DNA of 52,104 nt from Rahnella woolbedingensis (GTDB lineage Bacteria > Pseudomonadota > Gammaproteobacteria > Enterobacterales > Enterobacteriaceae), in assembly GCF_003602095.1 (NCBI RefSeq), contig NZ_RAHH01000033.1, positions 1 to 52,104 on the forward strand, given 5' to 3'. Shown piece by piece: positions 19,492 to 28,752 of this stretch. Below the pieces are notes generated by a model. That model was not told where the DNA came from. It saw only the letters and a program-made list of their open reading frames with translations, and did not search any database. Within the stretch, counting starts at the first letter, position 1. Each line of letters begins with the position of its first letter. The translations under genes were made by a program, and so were the position numbers.

Positions 19492-20379
19492 TTACCCACC
19501 CAGCGTGACTTTATAACCGTATTTTTCAGCCATCGCATAAAACGGCGCAATAGTTGCGGCATCCGGCACCTTTGTCTTATGCATCGAGTAAGTTTTGTCC
19601 AGCAACGGGTACTTTGCTTCGCCGTATTTATGGAAGGGTAGCAGATGGATTTCGGCTAAGTTGAAAGGCCGGAGGAAATCCAGAACCTGCTGCATATTTT
19701 CCTCTGTTAGCGTGAAACCGGGGATCAGCGGCAGGCGGGGAAGCAGATTTACGCCGTGCTCAGCCAGCGCACGAAAATTATCCATCACTCTCGGCTGGTT
19801 CATATTGAGCACTGATCTCGCCCGCTGAGGATCCATAATTTTAAAATCGTACAGAACCTGATCGCAGTTTTCAGTCAGTGCAAGCAGATGAGACAACGGC
19901 GCATCGCCTGCGGTTTCTATTGCCGTAGAAATGCCCAGCGCCCGCAACGCTTTGAGCAACTCACCGGCAAACGCATGCTGCATCAGCACCTCGCCACCGG
20001 AAAGCGTGACGCCGCCCCCCGATGAGCGGAAAAATACTTCATCTTTGAGCAACCGCGTCATCAGTTCTGGCAGCGTGACATCTTCGCCGACATATTCCAT
20101 CGCGCCGCTCGGGCATTCGGCGGGATCCTGCAAACAGGTGCGACAGCTCAGGCATTTTGCCTGCCGCTTGATGACCTGAATGCGTGGCGACATCGATTCA
20201 GGGTTGGCGCACCACGGGCAGCGGTGCGGGCAGCCTTTGAAGAAAACCAGGGTACGGATACCCTGGCCATCGTTGAGCGAAAAACGCTGAATATTGAAGA
20301 TGCGTCCTCGCTTTTCCGGCTCTTCCGTGACGGGGATCCACAGGTCAGAGCTGGTGTGCGGTGCGGCCGATAATGTCAT
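19492..20379 (-). CDS. pflC: Glycyl-radical enzyme activating enzyme PflC
   Basis: This 295-residue radical SAM protein (E. coli PflC 292) generates the glycyl radical on PflD. The radical SAM cluster is C-P-H-R-C-P-W-C (CX3CX2C), followed by a ferredoxin-like insert C-L-S-C-R-T-C-L-Q-D-P-A-E-C-P and the SAM-binding T-L-S-G-G-E. I chose the ATG at 20379: AAGGAG lies 7 bases before it, and M-T-L-S-A-A-P precedes the conserved I-F-N-I-Q-R-F-S-L-N-D-G. It starts 35 bp inside the end of pflD, so the two are coupled. Activity requires anaerobic conditions. Confidence 0.93.
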   Translation of the reverse strand: MTLSAAPHTSSDLWIPVTEEPEKRGRIFNIQRFSLNDGQGIRTLVFFKGCPHRCPWCANPESMSPRIQVIKRQAKCLSCRTCLQDPAECPSGAMEYVGEDVTLPELMTRLLKDEVFFRSSGGGVTLSGGEVLMQHAFAGELLKALRALGISTAIETAGDAPLSHLLALTENCDQVLYDFKIMDPQRARSVLNMNQPRVMDNFRALAEHGVNLLPRLPLIPGFTLTEENMQQVLDFLRPFNLAEIHLLPFHKYGEAKYPLLDKTYSMHKTKVPDAATIAPFYAMAEKYGYKVTLGG

Positions 20380-22642
20380 CCTGAATCTCCTTCGACAGTT
20401 CGACAAAGAACGCGCTGTATCCCGCCACCCTGACGACCAGCCCGGCGAAATCCTGCGGACGTTTTTGCGCTTCGCGCAGCTGTTCTGCATTCACCACGTT
20501 AAACTGCACATGCTGTAATTTCAAACGGGTAAATGCCCCGAGGAAGTCAGCCAGTTTATTCAGTCCCTGCTGGCCTTCGAGCGTCGATGGCGTGAATTTA
20601 ACGTTCAGCAGTGTGCCGTTTGAGAGCAACGTATTGTCGAGTTTACTGGCGGATTTCAGCACCGCGGTTGGCCCCTGATGATCCTGGCCCAGCATCGGCG
20701 AAAGCCCGCCGTCCGCCAGCTGTTCACCGGCTAAGCGACCGTCCGGCGTAGCGCCGACCACGGCACCTAAAGGCACGTGCGCGGATACGGTGTAAGAGCC
20801 CGGCGTAAACTGGCCGCCGCGCGGATTGCGGTACTGCTCAACTTCTTTGCAGTAATAGCGCAGCAAATCGGCGCTGATTAAATCCACCTCATCGACGTCA
20901 TTGCCGTATTTCTCGAAGCGGTTAATCAGACGCGCGCGAATGGCGCGGCCCTCTTCGCTGGCAAAGTTTTCGTTCAGTGAGGCCAGCAACTCGTCAAATG
21001 TGAGCCGCTGCTGATCAAACACTATCCCTTTCAGCGCATGTAACGAGTCGCTGAGATTTGCGATGCCGATGCCCTGTACGCCAGAGAAGTTATATCGCGC
21101 GCCGCCTGCAGTGATGTCTTTGCCGCTGTCCAGGCAGCCTTCGATAAACGAAGAGAGCAGCGGAACCGGTGCCCAGTCGCGATGGCCGATATCGCAGATA
21201 TTGCTGCCCTGTGCCATCAGCCGGACGTAATGGCTGATTTTCTGGCGGATTTGCTCCATCAGCTCTGCATAAGTGAGCGTCGCGTTGCCTTCGTTCTCAT
21301 GCAGGGTCAGTTCCATGACTTTCAGCAGGTTAAACATGGCGATGTCATGCAGACCGTAGGTTTTGCCGGGAATGGATAATTCGACGCAGCCGACCACGGC
21401 ATAATCTCGAGCATCTTCAAGGCGTACACCGCGATTGAGAAATGCAGGAACCACCACTTCGTCGTTGAATATTTGCGGAATGCCGGTACCGAGACGGATA
21501 GTTTCGGCTGTTTTCAGCAGGAAAGGACGGTCGATAAGTTCGTTGACCCGCACGCCAAGGTTGGGCTGCGGCAGGCAGATACTCTGATACGCATCCAGAC
21601 ACAGGAATGACAGCACATTGACGGCGCTGCGGCCGGCGTCGGTAAGGCCGCCCAGCAAAATAGTGTAACCGGTCGGGAATCCGGCGAAGTAACGCGCGCT
21701 GGAAGTTGAGCGCAGCAGCACGATGTCGTTGCATTTCACCCACAGGCTTTCCAGCAACTCCTTAAGGAATTCCGCAGATTCCCCATGCGACAGCGAATGC
21801 TGATAGAACGGCAACATGTACTGATCGAAACGCCCGAGGGAAAGCGAACTGGCGTTGGATTCATACTGCAAAATGATGTTCATGTACCAGAACAGCTGAC
21901 AGGCCTGATAGAAATCCTGTGGCTTATTGCCGCAAATGTGCTGCGAAATGCGGGCAATACGCTCAAGTTCTTGCTTTCTTTGCGCGTCCGGGCATTGCTG
22001 CGCCATCTTCTCTGCCAGCGCGGCATAACGCAAAATGTGCCGTTGCGACGCTTCCAGCAAGATCAGTGCTGCCTGATAAAAGGCATTATCCGGCGCATCG
22101 CTGACGTGCTGCTTAAGCTCAGAAACTAAATTGTCCAGACCGCAGCTGAGCAGGCGCGGGTAATCGATGATGATATGCCCCTGGCCTTTGTCTGTCTGAT
22201 TGATACTGAAAATCTGCGTCTTGGTGGCGGCTTTCACCTCTTCCGGCATCTGGCTGTTGATAAAATCTTTCATCGAACGCGATTCCCAGTAAGGGAAAAG
22301 CTGTTCGCGGTAAATCTCTTTATCCTGCTCAGAAATCGTAAAGCGATCCTGCGGACGGGTTGAAAAAGCATCCAGCTCTTTCAGCAGCCAGTAAGGGTCC
22401 ATTTCTGGAGAGATGATCCCCGCACGCGGTTTAACCGTACGGTTACCGGCAATCAGTTCGTCCTCACGCAGGGTAATTTCTACGTGATCAAGAATATAGG
22501 CTGTCGCTTTGGCCCGGCGCAAAAGCGTGGGCTCGCCCTCTGTAGTGCGATGACTTGCGGTATACAGCAGAGCGCGTTCCAGCGAAATTTCACGCGGGTT
22601 GGCGAAAAGCGCAGTTTTCAGACGTTCGATGCGGGAAGTCAT
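20345..22642 (-). CDS. pflD: Glycyl radical enzyme PflD
   Basis: This 765-residue protein has exactly the length of E. coli PflD. The glycyl radical site is R-V-A-G-Y-S-A-F-F with Gly741, and the catalytic thiyl radical residue is Cys419 in V-V-G-C-V-E-L-S-I-P-G. The Cys-Val-Glu pattern is that of dehydratase/lyase-type glycyl radical enzymes; pyruvate formate-lyase has two adjacent cysteines, so the pfl name is misleading. As I recall, E. coli PflD was recently reported to open 1,5-anhydromannitol-6-phosphate to 1-deoxy-fructose-6-phosphate. The ATG at 22642 has AAGGAG 8 bases upstream. It lies between the PTS genes frwB and frwD with its activase pflC. Confidence 0.95.
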   Translation of the reverse strand: MTSRIERLKTALFANPREISLERALLYTASHRTTEGEPTLLRRAKATAYILDHVEITLREDELIAGNRTVKPRAGIISPEMDPYWLLKELDAFSTRPQDRFTISEQDKEIYREQLFPYWESRSMKDFINSQMPEEVKAATKTQIFSINQTDKGQGHIIIDYPRLLSCGLDNLVSELKQHVSDAPDNAFYQAALILLEASQRHILRYAALAEKMAQQCPDAQRKQELERIARISQHICGNKPQDFYQACQLFWYMNIILQYESNASSLSLGRFDQYMLPFYQHSLSHGESAEFLKELLESLWVKCNDIVLLRSTSSARYFAGFPTGYTILLGGLTDAGRSAVNVLSFLCLDAYQSICLPQPNLGVRVNELIDRPFLLKTAETIRLGTGIPQIFNDEVVVPAFLNRGVRLEDARDYAVVGCVELSIPGKTYGLHDIAMFNLLKVMELTLHENEGNATLTYAELMEQIRQKISHYVRLMAQGSNICDIGHRDWAPVPLLSSFIEGCLDSGKDITAGGARYNFSGVQGIGIANLSDSLHALKGIVFDQQRLTFDELLASLNENFASEEGRAIRARLINRFEKYGNDVDEVDLISADLLRYYCKEVEQYRNPRGGQFTPGSYTVSAHVPLGAVVGATPDGRLAGEQLADGGLSPMLGQDHQGPTAVLKSASKLDNTLLSNGTLLNVKFTPSTLEGQQGLNKLADFLGAFTRLKLQHVQFNVVNAEQLREAQKRPQDFAGLVVRVAGYSAFFVELSKEIQDDIIGRTAHQL

Positions 22643-22658
22643 CCTGTTCTCCTTACTT

Positions 22659-22988
22659 TCAATCCGTGACAGCGGCTTTAGCGAGGTGCGCCGCGATTTT
22701 TTCCATAATGGCGTCAGCGCGTTTAACGGCATCGCTGATGGCGACGCGGACGGTGACTTTGCCTTTGAAACGTTCTTCCTGTTTGATACTGATGTCTTTG
22801 GTCAGGATCACGATATCAGCAGCGGCAACGTCTGCCGGTGTCAGCTCATTTTCCAGACCGATTGAGCCCTGCGTTTCGACTTTGCATTCCCAGCCTCTGG
22901 CTTTCGCTGCACGTTCAATAGCTTCTGCCGCCATGTAAGTGTGAGCAACGCCGGACGGGCAAGCGGTGACAGCAATAATGTGAGTCAT
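22659..22988 (-). CDS. frwB: PTS fructose-like EIIB component FrwB
   Basis: This 109-residue EIIB protein (E. coli FrwB 106) has phosphocysteine Cys10 in V-T-A-C-P-S-G-V-A-H-T-Y-M-A-A-E. It receives phosphate from the EIIA domain of PtsA and phosphorylates the sugar brought in by FrwC. It sits between frwC and pflD with short gaps (30 and 16 bp). It shares the active-site segment with FrwD but is clearly different elsewhere. Confidence 0.93.
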   Translation of the reverse strand: MTHIIAVTACPSGVAHTYMAAEAIERAAKARGWECKVETQGSIGLENELTPADVAAADIVILTKDISIKQEERFKGKVTVRVAISDAVKRADAIMEKIAAHLAKAAVTD

Positions 22989-23018
22989 AGTCTTATCCTT
23001 CTATTTTTTGCACAGAGA

Positions 23019-24098
23019 TCAGTTAATTTCGAAATCCAGATCCAGGTCGGATTCCTGATGTTTTTTAGCGGATTGTTTTTTGGCTGCCAGATGTTTCAGC
23101 AGGTTGACGCACAGCGCGGTGACCACCATGCCGACCAGCAATGCGCCGATGTAACCCAGTTTTCCTTCGACGACTGGCAGCACAATCAGCCCGCCCCAGC
23201 CGGCATAGCATTGCGCGCCGACCAGTGCTGCGGTGACCGCTGCACAGGCAGAACCGATCATGATGGAAGGAATGACACGCAGCGGGTCAGCGGCGGCGAA
23301 AGGTATCGCCCCTTCGGTGACGCCGACGCAACCCATCAGCATCGCGGCTTTGCCTGCTTCGCGTTCTTCGGTGGTGTAATATTTACGGCCAATCAGCGTG
23401 GCAAATCCCAGTCCGAGTGGTGGCGTGGCGATGGCCACCGCAGCAATGGCGACTACCGTATACACGCCCTGCGCCACACAAATCAGCATGAAAGCGTAGG
23501 CAACTTTGTTGACCGGACCGCCCATATCAAAGGCCAGCATCAGACCCATGATGATGGCGAGCACAATAATGCTGCCTTGCTGCATACCCTGTAGCCAGTG
23601 AGTGAGAGAGGCGGTCAGCAGGCCGACCGGTTCACCCAGCCCCCACATCATGATCCCCGCCGTCAGCAGTGTCCCGATGATCGGGATCACGAAGATCGGC
23701 ATCACTGAACGCAGGATCTTCGGCACCGGGATCTTCTTGAGATAGAAAACGATAATACCGCCGAGCAGTCCGGCGATGATTGCACCGAAGAAGCCGGCAC
23801 CAAAGGAGGCGCCGACCCAGGCACCGATGGCTGACGGAGCCAACGCTGAACGGTCGGAAATGGAGTAACCGATATACGCCGCCAGAAAAGGCACCATCAG
23901 GGTTAAACCGGCCACGCCGATATCAAACAGTTTTTTCAGATTCGGATCGGTTGCGGCATCCGGCACCGCGCCTTTGCCATACAGCATGACCGAAACAGCC
24001 AGCAGAATGCCGCCTGCGACCACAAAAGGGATCATATGAGACACGCCGGTCATCAGATGCTGGCGGGTATTTTTTAGAATATTGAGCAAGTCTTTCAT
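23019..24098 (-). CDS. frwC: PTS fructose-like EIIC permease FrwC
   Basis: This 359-residue membrane protein has the length of E. coli FrwC and near-identical segments: H-L-M-T-G-V-S-H-M-I-P-F-V-V, F-D-M-G-G-P-V-N-K-V-A-Y-A-F and the family hallmark G-V-T-E-G-A-I-P-F-A-A-A-D-P. About nine to ten membrane segments are followed by a charged tail, D-L-D-L-D-F-E-I-N. The ATG at 24098 (M-K-D-L-L-N-I-L-K) aligns with the E. coli start and has GGAG upstream; a GTG four codons earlier is unlikely. It is the first gene of the minus-strand operon, divergent from ptsA across 367 bp. Confidence 0.95.
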   Translation of the reverse strand: MKDLLNILKNTRQHLMTGVSHMIPFVVAGGILLAVSVMLYGKGAVPDAATDPNLKKLFDIGVAGLTLMVPFLAAYIGYSISDRSALAPSAIGAWVGASFGAGFFGAIIAGLLGGIIVFYLKKIPVPKILRSVMPIFVIPIIGTLLTAGIMMWGLGEPVGLLTASLTHWLQGMQQGSIIVLAIIMGLMLAFDMGGPVNKVAYAFMLICVAQGVYTVVAIAAVAIATPPLGLGFATLIGRKYYTTEEREAGKAAMLMGCVGVTEGAIPFAAADPLRVIPSIMIGSACAAVTAALVGAQCYAGWGGLIVLPVVEGKLGYIGALLVGMVVTALCVNLLKHLAAKKQSAKKHQESDLDLDFEIN

Positions 24099-24324
24099 GA
24101 TTGGCTCCACGAAAACCGGTGTCGGGCTAAAAATCGCAAATATCAGCGGCCTTAATTCAAAAACCGCAGATACAGAAAGGCTATCGATCTCAACAATAGG
24201 CTGCTGACCGTGGCGCTAATAGTGGACAAAATTGTGTTTTACTGGACTTTTGTAATGTCAGATCAAAAATGCGAGCAGGTTCAAATAACCCGAAATACTG
24301 CGAGGTTTCTGCTGACTTTTGGCG

Positions 24325-24340
24325 TGTGAGCTGGCTCGCA
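24325..24340. promoter_or_regulatory. Candidate CRP site
   Basis: TGTGAGCTGGCTCGCA fits TGTGA-N6-TCACA with one mismatch in the ten defined positions. It lies 126 bp before ptsA and 227 bp before frwC, which suggests catabolite control of the cluster. Confidence 0.6.
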
Positions 24341-24350
24341 AAAAAACACT

Positions 24351-24385
24351 GACAATACATTTGTCCAGCATTTGTCATTTTTGTC
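24351..24385. promoter_or_regulatory. Dyad and phased TTGTC repeats upstream of ptsA
   Basis: GACAA (24351-24355), five bases, TTGTC (24361-24365) form a perfect inverted repeat. Further TTGTC copies follow at 24372-24376 and 24381-24385, about one helical turn apart. Such arrays are typical of cooperative regulator binding. YijO would be a candidate ligand, but AraC sites are usually direct repeats, so this is open. Confidence 0.45.
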
Positions 24386-24465
24386 TGGTAGCTATCAGCG
24401 CCTGCTGACTCTTATCCTGCAATAAGCCGGTACATTGCACCGGAATTTGGGATGAGGATTCAGAA

Positions 24466-26970
24466 ATGACTAAGAAGTTGAGCTTCACCTGCGTGCTGGT
24501 AAATGGTGTTCATGCCCGTCCGGCCAGTCATATCGAAACGTTGTGCAACGGTTTCGGCTCCGCATTTGAGTGGCATAACGTCCGTACTGACCGCCTTGCT
24601 GATGGCAAAAGTGTGTTGTCACTGATTAGCGCCGATATTTTGCTGGGTGATGAATGTCATGTGACCATCGAAGGCGCGGACGAAGACGCGGCGCACGTGG
24701 CGCTGGCCCATTTCATCGAGCATCAGTTCCCGCTTTGCGATGAAGCCCTGCCTGAACACAATGAAAACGCTGAACTTGAGCCGCTTCCTGAATCCCTGAT
24801 GCATCTTTCCCCGCTGGTTTTCCGCGCCCGTTCCGTCAGCGAAGGCTGTGCGATAGGCAAACTGGTCAGCCTTTCCAGCGTCAATCTGGCAGCACTGACG
24901 GATTTGCCGGAGTCCCGGGGAAAAGACAAAGAGCAAAGTCTGCTGTCCGCCGGGCTGGCGCAGCTTGAAAAATCGATTGAATTACAACTGATGGCGGGCA
25001 GCGGAACGATTACCGCTGTGCTGGAGGCGCACCGTTCTTTGCTGCGGGATAACAGCCTGCGCGAAGCGTTACTGAGCCGCGTGGCGCAAGGCCAGAGTTG
25101 TGCGCAAAGTATTGTCGACACTGCTGCACATTTCAGTGCGCAACTTGCACAATCGTCCAGCGCTTATTTGCGTGAACGCGAACTGGATATTCGTGATGTC
25201 AGCTTCCAGCTTTTACAGCAAATCTATGGTGAGGAACGCTTTGCTTCCCAGCAAGCGCTGAGCGAAGCCAGTATTTGTCTGGCGGATGAACTGACGCCGA
25301 GTCAGTTTCTGGAGCTGGATAAAAAGCATCTTAAAGGATTGTTACTCGGCAGCGGGGGCAGTACGTCACATACCGTGATCCTCGCCCGATCGTTCAATAT
25401 TCCTGCCCTCGTCGGCGTTGATCCCAAACCGTTGCAGACTTATTTACAGCAGGATGTGCAGATCGACGGCGATCTGGGGCTGATTGCCTGTGCGCTCAGC
25501 GAGCCTGTTCGCCGCTATTACCGTCAGGAACAGGCGGTGCATCAGGCGCTGCGTGAACAGCAAAGTGAATATCTTGATAAACCGGGATATACCGCCGACG
25601 GCGTGCGACTTGAAGTCGCGGCCAATATTGCCCATTCGGTTGAAGCCAGCGCGGCGTTTGGCAATGGTGCAGAAGCCGTCGGCTTGTTCCGTACAGAAAT
25701 GCTGTATATGGACCGCGCCAGCGCGCCTTCCGAGGATGAGTTATACAACATTTACTGCCAGGCCACGGATGCCGCCCAAGGCAAAACCATTATCGTCCGC
25801 ACTATGGATATTGGTGGCGATAAGCCGGTCCATTATCTGAATATTCCGGCTGAGAATAACCCGTTCCTCGGTTATCGCGCGGTGCGTATCTATCAGGAAT
25901 TCCTGCCTTTATTCCACACACAACTGCGTTCAATTCTGCGCGCTTCAGCGCACGGAACACTGAAAATTATGATCCCGATGATTTCCTCAATGGAAGAAAT
26001 CTTATGGGTGAAAGAGAAGCTGGCGGAAGCGAAGCAGTCGCTGCGCAGCGAGCAAATCCCGTTCGATGAGAAAATTCAGCTGGGGATCATGCTGGAAGTG
26101 CCGTCGGTGATGTTCATCATTGATCAGTGCTGCGAAGAGATTGATTTCTTTAGCATCGGCAGCAACGACCTGACGCAGTATCTGCTGGCGGTGGATCGCG
26201 ATAACGCCAAAGTGACCCGCCACTACAACAGCCTGAATCCGGCTTTCCTGCGCGGTCTCGACCATGTTGTGCGCGAAGTGCATCGTCACGGTAAGTGGAT
26301 TGGTTTGTGCGGCGAACTGGGGGCGAAAGGTTCGGTTTTACCGCTGCTGGTCGGGCTGGGGCTGGATGAAATCAGCATGAGCGCGCCGTCGGTTCCGGTG
26401 ACCAAAGCCCGTCTGGCGAAACTCGACAGCCGCGAGTGCCGCCTGCTGCTCAACCGCGCCATGCAGTGCCGCACCTCGCTTGAAGTTGAACATCTGCTGG
26501 CGCAGTTCCGTATGGCGGTCAACGATGCGCCGCTGATCACAGCGGAATGTGTCGCGCTCAATACCGACTGGCGCAGCAAAGAAGAAGTGATTAAAGGCAT
26601 GGTCGATAACCTGATGCTGGCCGGTCGTTGCCGCTACCCGCGCAAACTTGCTGCCGACGTCTGGGCGCGTGAGGCGGTATTTTCCACCGGTCTCGGTTTC
26701 GGTTTTGCGATCCCCCACACCAAATCCGAACACATTGAGCAATCGACCATCAGCGTCGCGAAGCTCTCTCAACCGGTGCAGTGGGGCGATGAGGAAGCCC
26801 AGTTTGTCATTATGCTGACGCTGAATAAACATGCCGCGGGCGACCAGCATATGCGGATTTTCTCTAAGCTGGCGCGGCGGATCATGCACGACAGTTTCCG
26901 CAATGCGCTGATGAATTCGACGACAGCAGCACAGATAGAAGCGCTGCTCAAACAAGAGCTTGAACTCTGA
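24466..26970 (+). CDS. ptsA: Multi-domain PTS protein PtsA (HPr-EI-EIIA fusion)
   Basis: This 834-residue protein (E. coli PtsA/FrwA 833) combines three PTS modules. The HPr domain (about 1-85) has phospho-His16 in N-G-V-H-A-R-P-A-S. Enzyme I (about 115-680) has phospho-His302 in G-G-S-T-S-H-T-V-I and the active-site Cys in G-L-C-G-E-L. The C-terminal EIIA-Fru domain (about 690-834) has phospho-His751 in F-A-I-P-H-T-K-S. It can carry phosphate from phosphoenolpyruvate to FrwB/FrwD independently of the general PTS. It is cytoplasmic and is followed by fsaB 11 bp later in one operon. Expression from the shared divergent region with a CRP-like site is likely. Confidence 0.96.
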   Translation: MTKKLSFTCVLVNGVHARPASHIETLCNGFGSAFEWHNVRTDRLADGKSVLSLISADILLGDECHVTIEGADEDAAHVALAHFIEHQFPLCDEALPEHNENAELEPLPESLMHLSPLVFRARSVSEGCAIGKLVSLSSVNLAALTDLPESRGKDKEQSLLSAGLAQLEKSIELQLMAGSGTITAVLEAHRSLLRDNSLREALLSRVAQGQSCAQSIVDTAAHFSAQLAQSSSAYLRERELDIRDVSFQLLQQIYGEERFASQQALSEASICLADELTPSQFLELDKKHLKGLLLGSGGSTSHTVILARSFNIPALVGVDPKPLQTYLQQDVQIDGDLGLIACALSEPVRRYYRQEQAVHQALREQQSEYLDKPGYTADGVRLEVAANIAHSVEASAAFGNGAEAVGLFRTEMLYMDRASAPSEDELYNIYCQATDAAQGKTIIVRTMDIGGDKPVHYLNIPAENNPFLGYRAVRIYQEFLPLFHTQLRSILRASAHGTLKIMIPMISSMEEILWVKEKLAEAKQSLRSEQIPFDEKIQLGIMLEVPSVMFIIDQCCEEIDFFSIGSNDLTQYLLAVDRDNAKVTRHYNSLNPAFLRGLDHVVREVHRHGKWIGLCGELGAKGSVLPLLVGLGLDEISMSAPSVPVTKARLAKLDSRECRLLLNRAMQCRTSLEVEHLLAQFRMAVNDAPLITAECVALNTDWRSKEEVIKGMVDNLMLAGRCRYPRKLAADVWAREAVFSTGLGFGFAIPHTKSEHIEQSTISVAKLSQPVQWGDEEAQFVIMLTLNKHAAGDQHMRIFSKLARRIMHDSFRNALMNSTTAAQIEALLKQELEL

Positions 26971-26981
26971 CAGGAGAGGGT

Positions 26982-27644
26982 ATGGAACTTTATCTGGATA
27001 CGGCTGATATCAGCGCAGTAAAACGTTTATCGCGTATTTTGCCGTTGCAGGGTGTGACGACGAATCCGAGCATTGTGGCTAAATCGCAGACTTCCCTGTG
27101 GGAAGTGCTGCCCGCGCTTCGCGATGCGTTAGGTGGCGAAGGCAAACTGTTTGCGCAGGTTCTGGCGAATCAGACTGAGCAAATGGTGGAAGAAGCTGAA
27201 TTGCTGCATTCGCGCGTGCCGGGGCTGGTAGTGAAAGTGCCGGTGACAGCCGCTGGCCTTGCCGCGATTAAGATCCTGCGTACCCGTAAAATCCCGACGC
27301 TGGGAACCGCAGTTTACGGCGCGGGACAGGGGCTGCTTTCGGCGCTGGCCGGGGCAGAATATGTCGCGCCGTATGTAAACAGACTGGACGCCCAGGGTGG
27401 CGATGGCATTGCGATGGTGACGGAGCTTCAGCAATTACTTTCGCTTCATGCGCCGCACGCCAAAGTGCTGGCCGCAAGTTTCAAGACGCCGCGTCAGGTT
27501 CTGGCCTGTCTGCTGGCGGGCTGTCAGTCGGTCACTATTCCGGTAGACGTAGCGGAGCAATTTATCAGTGCGCCAGCGGTACAGGCGGCGGTCGATAAAT
27601 TCGAACAGGACTGGCAGGGCGCGTTCGGGCGAATGTCGTTGTAA
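26982..27644 (+). CDS. fsaB: Fructose-6-phosphate aldolase-type enzyme FsaB (TalC)
   Basis: This 220-residue transaldolase-family aldolase has the length of E. coli FsaB. The Schiff-base lysine Lys85 is in V-V-K-V-P-V-T, and T-T-N-P-S-I and [16 protein letters not shown] are intact. FSA enzymes cleave fructose-6-phosphate and 1-deoxy-fructose-6-phosphate, the latter to hydroxyacetone and glyceraldehyde-3-phosphate. The ribosome binding site AGGAG is 6 bases before ATG. In E. coli gldA follows; here a terminator follows at once and the next gene is convergent ysgA. Confidence 0.94.
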   Translation: MELYLDTADISAVKRLSRILPLQGVTTNPSIVAKSQTSLWEVLPALRDALGGEGKLFAQVLANQTEQMVEEAELLHSRVPGLVVKVPVTAAGLAAIKILRTRKIPTLGTAVYGAGQGLLSALAGAEYVAPYVNRLDAQGGDGIAMVTELQQLLSLHAPHAKVLAASFKTPRQVLACLLAGCQSVTIPVDVAEQFISAPAVQAAVDKFEQDWQGAFGRMSL

Positions 27645-27689
27645 AGAGATTGTCGTTTTAAATAGGCTCTAACGTACTGAAGACCAATA

Positions 27690-27724
27690 AAAAGCCCGAC
27701 AGGAAAACCTGCCGGGCTTTTTTT
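27690..27724. terminator. Bidirectional terminator between fsaB and ysgA
   Basis: AAAGCCCGACAGG (27691-27703), loop AAAA, CCTGCCGGGCTTT (27708-27720) with one internal mismatch. T-runs follow on both strands (TTTTTTT on the plus strand), so it can end both the ptsA-fsaB and the ysgA transcripts. Confidence 0.92.
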
Positions 27725-27739
27725 ATGTCACCGCGATTT

Positions 27740-28567
27740 TTATTTCACGCCGTACTGGGTAAAGAAATCCAGCATACGCTGCCAGCCATCGGCGGCGGCT
27801 TCAGCGTGGTAGCTCGGGCGATAGTCGGCATTGAAGGCGTGACCGGCTTGCGGATAGACGACGATTTCCGCCGTGGCGTTGGCTGCGCGGATCGCCTGAC
27901 GCATGGTTTCAATCGTCTCCAGTGGAATGCTGGAATCTTCAGCTCCGTATAAACCCAGCACCGGCGCATCCAGCGCAGCTGCGCGATCGACCGGTTGCGA
28001 CGGGCTGGTCAGAGTTTTATCACCGACCAGTTTGCCATACCACGCCACGCCCGCTTTCAGCTGCGGATTGTGCGCCGCATAGAGCCACGTAATACGCCCG
28101 CCCCAGCAGAAACCGGTGATGCCTAATTTGGAAATATCCCCGCCGTGTTGCGCAGCCCAGTGGGCAGTGTGGTCGAGATCGGAAAGCACCTGCTGATCCG
28201 GCACTTTGCTGACCAGTTTGGCAAACAGTTCGCTGATTTCGGTGTAATCACGCGGGTCGCCCTGACGGAAATACAGCTCAGGGGCGATGGCCATATAGCC
28301 TTGTTTTGCCAGACGGCGGCAGACATCCTGAATGTGTTCGTGTACGCCAAAAATTTCCTGCACCACCAGAATTATCGGCAGTTTACCGGTGAACTGTTCC
28401 GGGCGGGCGAGATAGGCGGGCATGTCTTCGCCCTGCGAGGGAATAGTCGTCTGGCCTGCGTGCAGCCCGTCGGTGTCGGTATGAATGGTGGTGCTGGCGA
28501 CGGGAGTGACAGCAGGAGCAAAGCTGGTCGGAGCCTGTTTCAGGGTAAGCAATTCTTCTTCTTTCAT
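27740..28567 (-). CDS. ysgA: Dienelactone hydrolase family protein YsgA
   Basis: This 275-residue alpha/beta hydrolase (E. coli YsgA 271) has the nucleophile Cys in G-F-C-W-G-G, the catalytic Asp region G-A-E-D-S-S-I-P and the His in A-G-H-A-F-N. V-V-Q-E-I-F-G-V-H-E-H contains the Glu that activates the cysteine in this family. The physiological substrate is unknown. In E. coli ysgA lies directly between metE and udp; here the frw block separates it from metE and katE separates it from udp. ATG 28567 has GGAG about 8 bases upstream. Confidence 0.9.
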   Translation of the reverse strand: MKEEELLTLKQAPTSFAPAVTPVASTTIHTDTDGLHAGQTTIPSQGEDMPAYLARPEQFTGKLPIILVVQEIFGVHEHIQDVCRRLAKQGYMAIAPELYFRQGDPRDYTEISELFAKLVSKVPDQQVLSDLDHTAHWAAQHGGDISKLGITGFCWGGRITWLYAAHNPQLKAGVAWYGKLVGDKTLTSPSQPVDRAAALDAPVLGLYGAEDSSIPLETIETMRQAIRAANATAEIVVYPQAGHAFNADYRPSYHAEAAADGWQRMLDFFTQYGVK

Positions 28568-28659
28568 CGGGGGTCTCCAGGCAAGTTTCCATACGAAAAT
28601 AAATAGCTATGGATTAAAACTATAGCCGGAAAGCATGAACAGCAAGGCGCAAGAGATGT

Positions 28660-28670
28660 TCTATAGTTAA
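28660..28670 (+). promoter_or_regulatory. Candidate RpoS-type -10 element for katE
   Basis: TCTATAGTTAA matches the sigma-S extended -10 consensus KCTAYRCTTAA at 10 of 11 positions. It lies 83 bp before the katE start codon. E. coli katE is strongly RpoS-dependent, which supports the reading; no transcript start is known here. Confidence 0.55.
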
Positions 28671-28752
28671 AAGTTAATCAGGAAAGTCATCAGGGAAGAT
28701 TTAGAGAACGTCCACAGAACACCCGAAACCTTTGTCTGAGGAGCTATGCTCA

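Larger units (their letters stand above)
24099..24465. other. Divergent control region frwC-ptsA
   Basis: This 367-bp non-coding stretch is AT-rich in its right half and must drive both arms of the PTS/glycyl-radical cluster. It holds a good CRP-like site (24325-24340), a perfect GACAA/TTGTC dyad (24351-24365) with extra TTGTC copies, and another GACAA at 24225-24229. No open frame with a plausible start was seen. Confidence 0.6.

Noticed and set aside
20345-20379. 35-bp overlap of pflD and pflC as a possible frameshift or fusion
   Set aside because: pflC has its own strong ribosome binding site and both proteins have normal lengths, so it is ordinary translational coupling.
19124-27644. The frw/pfl/ptsA/fsaB block as a recently acquired genomic island
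   Set aside because: No integrase, transposase, tRNA edge or direct repeats were seen, and composition looks like its surroundings; the block is also present in E. coli.
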